Positions 1 to 8,068 of a stretch of 64,000 nucleotides of DNA are shown one piece after another. Numbering within the stretch: the stretch's first letter is position 1; every line of letters begins with the position of its first letter. The DNA comes from Actinomycetes bacterium (GTDB lineage: Bacteria; Actinomycetota; Acidimicrobiia; Acidimicrobiales; JABEUL01), in NCBI GenBank assembly GCA_021790815.1, contig JAJYFT010000003.1, positions 1 through 64,000 on the forward strand, given 5' to 3'. The notes beneath the pieces were generated by a model, which made no database searches, was not told the origin of the DNA, and saw only the letters and a program-made list of their open reading frames with translations. Position numbers and translations under genes: made by a program.

Positions 1-314
1 GATCAGTAATACCGGCGTGAACTCTGGCAAGCGTGTGGACGTGATCGGGCATAATTTCCATCTCAATTGCTTAGGCACAAAATTCCTACCTAACTGATAA
101 GTTGCCTAAGACAAACCTCAACACCTTTGTGCAACAACCTTTTGCGATATTTGGGGCAGAAGATACTGTGATACTTGTCTGAAAAGATAGTTTTGTTGAT
201 CGAGTAGTATTCCATCTTCATTGCAGTAATGTACCAAGTTGGAAAGATAACATTAAGTGCGAGCCTTGACCCACAACTGAAGTCATTTACTTGCGGCACG
301 ACTTCGGTCAGCAT
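1..314 (-). pseudogene. Degenerate IS200/IS605-family TnpA (HUH Y1 transposase) remnant, truncated by window edge
   Basis: ORF 90..314(-) contains YHSIFCPKYRKRLLHKGVEVCLRQLIS (TnpA N-terminal motif); after a stop/frameshift the minus strand at 1..~70 encodes AIEMEIMPDHVHTLARVHAGITD, containing the HxH (HVH) motif typical of IS200 TnpA. Confidence 0.75.
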
Positions 315-332
315 ACAACATTGAAAACAGCA

Positions 333-1925
333 CTACATACTGCGAAACAACCCTAAATCTGCTTTATCTTTTACGGACAGCAGTTCGTGGTCTTTTACGG
401 CCAAGTCTCCGCTTTGTTGGATAAGCATCTTTCTTGAATTGCTGACTACTTCTTTAAATGGACTCGTTGCATACCAAGGGATAGATTGCACGTAATACGG
501 ATTCAACTCTGGAACTATAACCAATACGTGTCCATTCACCCCTCTTGCAATCTGGTCTTTTGGCAAAGCTGGCTCCTTTCTAAAGGACACCGAAATAGAT
601 GCGGATGATTTGATCCCAAGCCTAGATGGAATACCAAAAGCATTCAGCGCTTTACTAACCGCCCTTCCTTTTTGCTCAACTGGTTTATTTAACGTGGTAG
701 TAGGCATGTCCACTTCTCCCCCAAGAAGTGAGACTGACTCGAGTGTTTTCTTGTCCGCCACGCCTGTAAAAATTACTTTAACAGGAAATAGCGTTAAGAA
801 TCCTTCTGCCTCTTTTCCAAATCGAGCTTCACCCTGAGATAAGTCCTGAAGACAAGCAAGTGTTAGCACACCACGTCCTCCACCTTCAGCTATAAGACCG
901 CTTATGTTCGGAAGAGGGGCACAATTTGCAAACTCATCTAGAGCGAACAAAACTGGTGCTCGCCTTAAGTCGTTCGATGGTAAACCCATTCCATCGAGTT
1001 CAGCATGGTATTTATAAGTTTCGGTCTTAATCTCTTCTAGCAAACTCACAACTACAGGTGCAATTCTGCTTTGGTCATCAGAATCAGAAGCTATATAAAG
1101 AGTGTCACCTGACTTTACAAAATTCTTAACGCTAAAGTTTGTATTTTTAGATGAATTTATGACCTTTTCTGATCGGTAAGCACTTAGAATCCCAGCAGCA
1201 GTCGAAAAAATACCTGACAGTTCTCTATCTTCAGTCTGAAGCAACCCCCTTAACACTTTTTCAGCAATCGAGTTTTGTGAATTTTGAGTTATGACTTCGG
1301 TAGCAAAATTCAAATCTCTAGTAAGAATTGAACCTATGACTTCATCCATGCCACAATTTTTAATCCCACTTGCGTATAGTATTGGCGCTAGTAAAGCTTC
1401 TGCTCTTTCGTTCCAATGCGATTGATCACTTCCAAGTACCGATCTTCCAGTCGAACTAACGATAGCATGGGCAGTTCTTAGGGCCCCTTCCCAAGTTTTC
1501 GATGAATCCGTTGGTGACCACCGAAGCGGAGTCAAAATACCTGTGGACACATAATTTTCAAGTCGCCCACTACAAAGATTATCTGTAGGATCGAAAATCC
1601 AGCACTTTCCACCAAGTGATCTCGTCCCAAGAGTTGCCTCAACAATATCAGTTTTAGTGCTCGTCGAAACAACAGGCCCAAGAGAACTAATAATTGATGG
1701 GACAATAAGACATGACGATTTCCCTGACCTCGAAGGCCCTAAAGCAAGAATCGGACGTTGGGGAGGTGAAAACTTAAACTCACTCGAGTTATTTTGGCCA
1801 AAATAATGGTTTTGATCAAAAGAGGGTCCTAATCCAAACGGTATTCCAAATCCATTTGTTACATTTAAATCTTTTAAAAATAATAGTTTCTCAATGGAAT
1901 GCGATTCACCTGTGTTTAATTCCAC
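333..1925 (-). CDS. VirD4/TraG-family type IV coupling protein-like ATPase (no evident N-terminal TM helices)
   Basis: Walker A GPSRSGKSS, Walker B-like VLFALDEFAN, GGGRGVLTLACLQDLSQ motif and FDPTDN segment typical of TraG/VirD4 proteins; GTG start. Confidence 0.8.
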   Translation of the reverse strand: MELNTGESHSIEKLLFLKDLNVTNGFGIPFGLGPSFDQNHYFGQNNSSEFKFSPPQRPILALGPSRSGKSSCLIVPSIISSLGPVVSTSTKTDIVEATLGTRSLGGKCWIFDPTDNLCSGRLENYVSTGILTPLRWSPTDSSKTWEGALRTAHAIVSSTGRSVLGSDQSHWNERAEALLAPILYASGIKNCGMDEVIGSILTRDLNFATEVITQNSQNSIAEKVLRGLLQTEDRELSGIFSTAAGILSAYRSEKVINSSKNTNFSVKNFVKSGDTLYIASDSDDQSRIAPVVVSLLEEIKTETYKYHAELDGMGLPSNDLRRAPVLFALDEFANCAPLPNISGLIAEGGGRGVLTLACLQDLSQGEARFGKEAEGFLTLFPVKVIFTGVADKKTLESVSLLGGEVDMPTTTLNKPVEQKGRAVSKALNAFGIPSRLGIKSSASISVSFRKEPALPKDQIARGVNGHVLVIVPELNPYYVQSIPWYATSPFKEVVSNSRKMLIQQSGDLAVKDHELLSVKDKADLGLFRSM

Positions 1926-2042
1926 ATAACATTTTTAATCACTGACTATCAGTGAAGGTATCAGTAGGTAAAAATTTTATGTCCAAAAGATTCCAAATTT
2001 AAACGACTGAAGGATTAAAATGCCGAAAGGCAGGAAACTAAC

Positions 2043-2909
2043 TTAGATATTTATTGCATCGTTTATCATAGAAATATCTTCATTTGAAAGAACTATTTCT
2101 GAAGATTCGACATTTTCCTGAACTGTTTCCTCCTTAGTTGAAGAAGGTATCGGAATGATTAATGGTGATTGCGCTAGAAGCCATGCCAGAGCGACTTGTT
2201 GTGCCGACACACCATGAGTACCAGCGATGTATTGAAGGGCCGGCATTTTAACACCTATTTCTTTGGCTCTCGATGCCCCTCCCAAAGGGCTATAGGCAAG
2301 AAATGCTATGCCAAACATAGTGCAGTACTCTACGACATCTAACGATACTCTCTCTAACGCAGATAGTTCATTTTGAACGCTTGCAACTGGAAGAATACCC
2401 AGGGCTTCTGTGAGCATATCAATGTCAACATTTGAAATTCCCGCTTGTCTAACTTTACCCTCACTAATAAGTTCAGACACAGCACCAAGAGATTCTACAT
2501 ATGGTACATTTGGATCTTTCGCGTGAAGATGATATAGCCCGATGCAATCAACACCCAATGCTTTCAAACTTAATTCACAGGACTCTTTTATGTACTCAGG
2601 TCTACCATTTATTGGCCAAACCCCCTCTTGAGGCTTTCTCTTGCCACCCTTTGTTGCAACCAAAATAGAACTAGCATCACCATTCCAAGTTGCAAGTGCT
2701 TTTGAGATCAGTCTTTCATTGTGACCGTGTTCAGTTTCACTATTAAGACAATACGCATCTGCAGTGTCTATTAAATTAATGCCACTGTCTAGAGCTTTGT
2801 GTATTGTCTTGATCGCTTGACCTTCATCAGGCCTATTTTCAATGGATAGGGCCATACCACCAAACCCAATCTCACTTACTGTAGCGTCACCTATCATTCG
2901 AGTATTCAT
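2043..2909 (-). CDS. Aldo/keto reductase
   Basis: IGFGGMALS, DTADAY, YHLHAKDP, QNELSALER and AYSPLGG motifs of the AKR family. Confidence 0.85.
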   Translation of the reverse strand: MNTRMIGDATVSEIGFGGMALSIENRPDEGQAIKTIHKALDSGINLIDTADAYCLNSETEHGHNERLISKALATWNGDASSILVATKGGKRKPQEGVWPINGRPEYIKESCELSLKALGVDCIGLYHLHAKDPNVPYVESLGAVSELISEGKVRQAGISNVDIDMLTEALGILPVASVQNELSALERVSLDVVEYCTMFGIAFLAYSPLGGASRAKEIGVKMPALQYIAGTHGVSAQQVALAWLLAQSPLIIPIPSSTKEETVQENVESSEIVLSNEDISMINDAINI

Positions 2910-3028
2910 AAGATTTAATTATTTTACTCTAAATTAAAGTTTGCCCGCCACAATTTCTGAAATAAATCCGTTTACTGCAAAGAGTTGCCTAGGAACCTGA
3001 GAAACCTACATAAACGCATCTAAAGTTT

Positions 3029-3508
3029 CTATAAGCGGATACTTACAATTTCAACTTCTAAAGTTCCATTTGGTGCCTCATAGATCACTTTTGCGCCTAT
3101 TTTATGACCAATTAAAGCTTTCCCGAGCGGTGATTGTGGGGATACGACTAATACGTCTTCCCTTTTTTCTTCAATTGAGCCTACTAGGTAATACTCAACT
3201 TCAGTATCGCCATTATATCTAATTCCTACTATAGAACCAGTCGAAACAGTATCGTCAGTAAGATTTGACGAATCTACGATTGTGGCATCTAAGAGCATAG
3301 CCTCTAGCTGTCTAATCCTTGCTTCCATTTTCCCTTGAGAATCCTTCGCTGCATGGTAGTCACCATTCTCAGATAGATCTCCAAGAGCTCTAGCCTGCTC
3401 AATTGCATTTGCAATGTCAATACGGCCTTTTGTTTTAAGGCCTTCAAGCTCTTGCCTCAAACGCTCATACGTTTCTTTAGTCAACTGTGTTTCACTCACA
3501 GTTAACAT
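3029..3508 (-). CDS. greA: Transcription elongation factor GreA
   Basis: ARALGDLSENGDYHAAKDSQG and SPLGKALIGHKIGA motifs; start chosen at internal M of the supplied ORF (3029..3523). Confidence 0.92.
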   Translation of the reverse strand: MLTVSETQLTKETYERLRQELEGLKTKGRIDIANAIEQARALGDLSENGDYHAAKDSQGKMEARIRQLEAMLLDATIVDSSNLTDDTVSTGSIVGIRYNGDTEVEYYLVGSIEEKREDVLVVSPQSPLGKALIGHKIGAKVIYEAPNGTLEVEIVSIRL

Positions 3509-3652
3509 GCTACAGTTTGCCACGACATCATGCAGGAGTTTTTTATAACTACCTAGATTCTTTCGGTTACGTTTAATGCGTTAAACAGCAATTTAGCCTT
3601 TTAGACCAATTTTATTTGCCTCAATGTTAAAAATGTGGCAATATATAAGGTA

Positions 3653-3694
3653 GTGAAACATTATAGATTCCCTGAAATAATTGTAATTATTTGA
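3653..3694 (+). CDS. Putative leader peptide MKHYRFPEIIVII (attenuator)
   Basis: GTG AAA CAT TAT AGA TTC CCT GAA ATA ATT GTA ATT ATT TGA, AAGG just upstream, followed directly by a hairpin and an intrinsic terminator ahead of leuB-ilvE-cimA. Confidence 0.6.
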   Translation: MKHYRFPEIIVII

Positions 3695-3714
3695 GTACGC
3701 AGATTTCTGCGTAC
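3695..3714 (+). promoter_or_regulatory. Hairpin immediately downstream of leader-peptide stop
   Basis: Perfect inverted repeat GTACGCAG-ATTT-CTGCGTAC. Confidence 0.7.
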
Positions 3715-3717
3715 TTT

Positions 3718-3745
3718 ACCGTCCAAAAAATTGGGCGGTTTTTTT
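3718..3745 (+). terminator. Intrinsic terminator (candidate attenuator) upstream of leuB
   Basis: ACCGTCCAA-AAAA-TTGGGCGGT followed by a T run; lies on + strand with no upstream + gene in the intergenic region. Confidence 0.8.
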
Positions 3746-3899
3746 ATGATTTTTTACGGTTTTAGACGGTTTCACCTGGAAAACAAGAGTTAACTTAATT
3801 TAGTGATATAGATGGACTTATGTTTTATCTTTAGTCATGCTTTAGGTGACTTTTAAGCATATGTCTACATAGAAGTTATGTAAATTGGAGAATAGAGAA

Positions 3900-4940
3900 T
3901 TGACATTTAAGATTGCTACAATCGAAGGAGACGGTATTGGGGAAGAAGTCGTCAAAGAAGCTCTTAAGGTAATTACTGCTGCAGGGGTTGATTTTCAAGC
4001 TACGAAATTTAACCTTGGTGCTGAAAGGTATTTAAAAGACGGCAAAGTTCTGCCAGAAAACGAGTTAGACGCGCTTCGAAAATTCGATGCAATCATGCTG
4101 GGAGCAGTTGGTCCACCAATTGGGTCCACGGATGTTCCTGCAGGACTATTGGAAAGAGGCCTACTTTTAAAACTTCGTTTTTCTCTTGACCTTTATATCA
4201 ATTTAAGACCTTTTATTGCTCCTAAAGGCTCCGTCCAAGAAGACGCTGACTTTGCAGTGGTTAGGGAAAACACAGAAGGCACCTACGCGGGTGAAGGCGG
4301 TTTGCTCAGACAAAACACGCCATTTGAAGTTGCTACACAAGGTTCGGTTAACACACGTTTTGGCGTTGAACGATGTGTAAGATTTGCGTTTCAGTTAGCA
4401 ATGAAACGTAGAAAACACCTAACTTTAGTTCACAAAACTAACGTTCTTACTTTCTCAGGAGGACTTTGGCAAAGAACTTTCGACGAAGTTTCAAAAGAGT
4501 TTCCTGAGGTTAAGACAGCTTACAACCATATAGATGCCGCATGCATATATATGGTTGAAAAGGCAACTGCGTATGACGTTATCGTCACAGACAATCTATT
4601 TGGAGATATATTGACAGACTTAGCTGGCGCCGTAACGGGTGGGATTGGACTTGCCGCATCAGCAAACTTAAATCCGGAAAAGACTGGCCCGTCACTTTTT
4701 GAACCAGTCCACGGTGCAGCCCACGACATAAAAGGAACTGGAAAAGCAAATCCGCTAGCTGCAATTAAATCAGCTGCACTTATGCTGGACCACCTCGGCG
4801 AGGAAACAATTGCACAAACAATTACAGATGCCGTTACAGTAGAATCTCAAATCTTAGCAACTAAAGATCTAGCGCTAACAACAAGTGAGATAGGCGACAG
4901 AGTCGCAGAAAGGGTAGCAAATGCCAATAACTCCAACTAA
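3900..4940 (+). CDS. leuB: 3-isopropylmalate dehydrogenase (isopropylmalate/methylmalate dehydrogenase family)
   Basis: IEGDGIGEEVV, LRPFIAP, VRENTEGTYAGEGG, VTDNLFGDILTD and EPVHGAAHDIKGTGKANP motifs; ORF begins 3885 (TTG), but TTG at 3900 has GGAG at a better spacing. Confidence 0.92.
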   Translation: MTFKIATIEGDGIGEEVVKEALKVITAAGVDFQATKFNLGAERYLKDGKVLPENELDALRKFDAIMLGAVGPPIGSTDVPAGLLERGLLLKLRFSLDLYINLRPFIAPKGSVQEDADFAVVRENTEGTYAGEGGLLRQNTPFEVATQGSVNTRFGVERCVRFAFQLAMKRRKHLTLVHKTNVLTFSGGLWQRTFDEVSKEFPEVKTAYNHIDAACIYMVEKATAYDVIVTDNLFGDILTDLAGAVTGGIGLAASANLNPEKTGPSLFEPVHGAAHDIKGTGKANPLAAIKSAALMLDHLGEETIAQTITDAVTVESQILATKDLALTTSEIGDRVAERVANANNSN

Positions 4941-5847
4941 ATATATATGGATGGACGGTGAACTTACTCCATGGGAAGACGCAAAAATCCACGTTTTAAC
5001 CCATACTTTACACTACGGAGTCGGAGTATTTGAAGGTATCCGTGCTTACAAGACTCAGGATGGACCCGCTATTTTCCGATTAAGGGACCACATTCGAAGA
5101 CTATATAATTCAGCTCACATCTATGGAATTACAATTCCTTTTAACGAATCTGACTTAGTAGATGCCACAAAAATTACAGTTCGCGAAAACAACATTGACT
5201 CGGGCTACATTAGGCCAATCGTATATTTAGGCTACGGAGAAATGGGGTTAAATCCATTACCTTGTCAAGTAAACGTTGCAATTGCAACCTGGCCATGGGG
5301 AACCTACCTTGGAGATGAAGGCGTTAGAAATGGTGTTCGAGTCAAAGTGTCATCTTGGAGAAGACACGATCCCAACGCAATGCCTGGGGCCGCAAAAGGA
5401 ACTGGTATGTACGTGAACTCCGCCCTAGCTAAGGTTGAAGCAATACACGCTGGTTACGATGAAGCTGTTTTGCTAAACCCACAAGGTTTTGTCAGTGAGT
5501 GCACTGGTGAAAATATATTCATCGTTAAGAACAAAAAACTCATAACTCCACCAACTTCACTCGGAGGCGCACTTGAAGGAATAACACAAGATTCTATTAT
5601 GACCATTGCGAAAAGCCATGGATACGAAACGATGGAGGCCGCAATTGTAAGAAGCGATCTCTACACTTGTGATGAAGCATTCCTAACTGGTACCGCAGCT
5701 GAGCTTGTCCCAATCAAAAGTGTTGATGATAGAACTGTTGGAACTGGAACTCCGGGTGATATCACAAAAGACCTACAAGACACTTATTTTAAATGTGTAA
5801 AAGGAGAGGTTAAAGAGTTTCAAAGTTGGTTGGAATTCGTAAAATGA
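4921..5847 (+). CDS. ilvE: Branched-chain amino acid aminotransferase
   Basis: WMDGELTPWEDAKIHVLTHTLHYGVGVFEGIRAY and ECTGENIFIVKN motifs (class IV aminotransferase). Confidence 0.92.
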   Translation: MPITPTKYIWMDGELTPWEDAKIHVLTHTLHYGVGVFEGIRAYKTQDGPAIFRLRDHIRRLYNSAHIYGITIPFNESDLVDATKITVRENNIDSGYIRPIVYLGYGEMGLNPLPCQVNVAIATWPWGTYLGDEGVRNGVRVKVSSWRRHDPNAMPGAAKGTGMYVNSALAKVEAIHAGYDEAVLLNPQGFVSECTGENIFIVKNKKLITPPTSLGGALEGITQDSIMTIAKSHGYETMEAAIVRSDLYTCDEAFLTGTAAELVPIKSVDDRTVGTGTPGDITKDLQDTYFKCVKGEVKEFQSWLEFVK

Positions 5848-7430
5848 ACTCAAGGGTTATACAGGTTCTAGATACAACACTTAGAGATGGATCCCAACAA
5901 GAAGGCCTTTCTCTGACAGTATCTGACAAGTTAAGAGTTGCCGAACAACTTGATCTATTAGGAATTACATACATTGAAGGTGGTTGGCCGGGAGCTCACC
6001 CAAAGGATGAAGAGTTTTTTGAGCGAGCTAAAACTGAATTGAACTTGCAAAACTCTATACTTGTGGCTTTTGGCTCGACACGAAAAGCTGGCATAAAAGT
6101 GGGCGAGGACAACGTTCTAAAGAACCTTATAAACGCTCAAACGAGATCTGTATGCATAGTTGCAAAATCATGGGATATGCACGTCACTGAGGCGCTTAAA
6201 ACGACACTTGAAGAAGGAATCGCGATGGTAAAAGAGTCGGTTGACTACTTGACCTCGTATGGACTTGAAGTTCTCCTTGACGCTGAACATTTTTTTGATG
6301 GATTTAAAGCAAACAAAGACTTCGCGTTACGAGTTCTCGATGCTGCAAGTTCAGCAGGTGCTTCGAGCCTTGTGCTTTGTGATACCAATGGAGGTTCTCT
6401 TCCTCAATACGTTAGAGACGTAGTTAAAGAAGTCTCAAAACACTTCAGCTCCCTTGGTGTTCACTGTCACAATGACAGTGGTTGTGCAGTTGCAAATACC
6501 ATCGAAGCTGTCCTTGCTGGTGCCTCCCACATTCAAGGGTGCGTGAATGGATACGGCGAAAGAACTGGGAATGCAGATCTAAGTACTGCGATTCCGAATT
6601 TGTCACTTAAACTGGGCTTTGAAACAATTCCGAATGAAAAATTAAAATTACTAACTCCAGTTGCACACCACATTGCAGAAATTATTAATATTGCCCAAAG
6701 TCCGCAACAGCCGTATGTTGGAGTCGCTGCATTCGCTCATAAAGGTGGCATTCATACTTCTGCACTTGCTCGACGTTCTGACACTTACGAACACGTTGCA
6801 CCTGAACAGGTAGGAAACTTCACAAGGTATCTTGTTAGTGAAATGTCGGGAAAGGCAACACTAAAAATTAAGGCCGATGAGTTCGGTTTTAATCTAGATG
6901 ATCAATCTCTTATGAAAATATTGGATGACCTTAAAGAGAGAGAGTACGCTGGCTATCACTACGAGGCGGCAGATGGGTCCTTTGAACTATTGATGCGGCA
7001 AGCAGCAGGACTAATGAAGGAATTTTTCAAAGTAGAATCTTTTAGAGTCATCGCTGACTGGACATCAAGTGAAAGCTCTCACACCAAAGGTGACCTTACC
7101 TGCGAAGCTACTGTAAAAGTCCATGTCAAAGGGGATAGAATCGTGGCAACAAAAGAAGGAAATGGCCCGGTTAATGCTCTTGACGCAGCACTTCGAAGTG
7201 CAATTGAACCATTTTTTGAGGATCTTAAACACCTTCATCTTACGGACTACAAAGTCAGAGTACTTGATTCATCTCATGGTACTGGAGCTTCTACTAGGGT
7301 TTTAATCGATACAACTGACGGCGACAAGACGTGGTCAACTATAGGAGTATCTGAAAATATAATCGAAGCCTCATGGCAAGCCCTTTTAGATGCGATAGTT
7401 TACGGTCTTCTACGTCACGTCGACCCATAA
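5844..7430 (+). CDS. cimA: Citramalate synthase (CimA / alpha-isopropylmalate synthase-like family)
   Basis: VLDTTLRDGSQQEGLSL, HCHNDSGCAVANT, VNGYGERTGNADL, HKGGIHTSA; ATGA overlap with ilvE stop supports start 5844. Confidence 0.85.
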   Translation: MNSRVIQVLDTTLRDGSQQEGLSLTVSDKLRVAEQLDLLGITYIEGGWPGAHPKDEEFFERAKTELNLQNSILVAFGSTRKAGIKVGEDNVLKNLINAQTRSVCIVAKSWDMHVTEALKTTLEEGIAMVKESVDYLTSYGLEVLLDAEHFFDGFKANKDFALRVLDAASSAGASSLVLCDTNGGSLPQYVRDVVKEVSKHFSSLGVHCHNDSGCAVANTIEAVLAGASHIQGCVNGYGERTGNADLSTAIPNLSLKLGFETIPNEKLKLLTPVAHHIAEIINIAQSPQQPYVGVAAFAHKGGIHTSALARRSDTYEHVAPEQVGNFTRYLVSEMSGKATLKIKADEFGFNLDDQSLMKILDDLKEREYAGYHYEAADGSFELLMRQAAGLMKEFFKVESFRVIADWTSSESSHTKGDLTCEATVKVHVKGDRIVATKEGNGPVNALDAALRSAIEPFFEDLKHLHLTDYKVRVLDSSHGTGASTRVLIDTTDGDKTWSTIGVSENIIEASWQALLDAIVYGLLRHVDP

Positions 7431-7452
7431 TTTAGGCGTAGAATATCTAGAT

Positions 7453-7965
7453 ATGGCTCAACCAAACTTTGCTCCGATTTCAGAAACTAGTCGACTGCGG
7501 TCAATAGATGAACTTGAAGTTCCTCGACGATGGTCTCCCTATCGCACTGGTGAGTTACGGTTTAATAAAAAACCAGGACAGCCACGTGGGAAATGGTTAG
7601 GATCGCCAGGACCAGATCTTGGCTATGCGCTTAAGTTGGCTGAACACCTTGAACACCATATAAAGTTGGGCAAGGACGAGTCGCTGCACGATGCAATTGA
7701 CGGAATCGTAGTTGTAGCGATGAAAAGATCATCATACTTTGGTCGGGCTCCGATGATAGGTGACATCAAGTTTGCTATCAACATATGTGGTTTTAGCGCT
7801 GATCTAAGTGGCGATAAAGCGAAACGGCGACAGGAACTTTTTGCTTCGATTGGTCACAGCTACGACAAGAAAAGAAGGCTCGCAAGTTTGATAAACGAAG
7901 ATCTGTTGCAATTGAGTCCCGAAAACGCTGCTTCAGCATTTAATTCAGACGACAGAATCATCTAA
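7453..7965 (+). CDS. Conserved hypothetical protein (170 aa)
   Basis: Uninterrupted ORF in operon orientation between cimA and nadE; composition globular; no family recognised. Confidence 0.65.
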   Translation: MAQPNFAPISETSRLRSIDELEVPRRWSPYRTGELRFNKKPGQPRGKWLGSPGPDLGYALKLAEHLEHHIKLGKDESLHDAIDGIVVVAMKRSSYFGRAPMIGDIKFAINICGFSADLSGDKAKRRQELFASIGHSYDKKRRLASLINEDLLQLSPENAASAFNSDDRII

Positions 7966-8068
7966 ATAATGGGCTTTGGCTTGAGATTTTTAAAAGCTAA
8001 AATTACCTATTACAATTTTGCAATATGCTTAACCAAACCAACATCACTTAAAAAGGAAGCTAGCTGCA

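Noticed and set aside
610-837. Short + strand ORF inside the coupling-ATPase gene (representative of many <120-aa antisense ORFs in the track)
   Set aside because: Fully antisense to a strongly supported CDS; no independent evidence.
2020-2035. Small GCCGAAAGGC hairpin upstream of the coupling ATPase
   Set aside because: Very short stem, no T tract or conserved context; likely chance.
3718-3745. Terminator as a greA transcription terminator
   Set aside because: greA runs on the minus strand away from this site, and the T tract is downstream only on the + strand, so it acts on leuB-direction transcripts.
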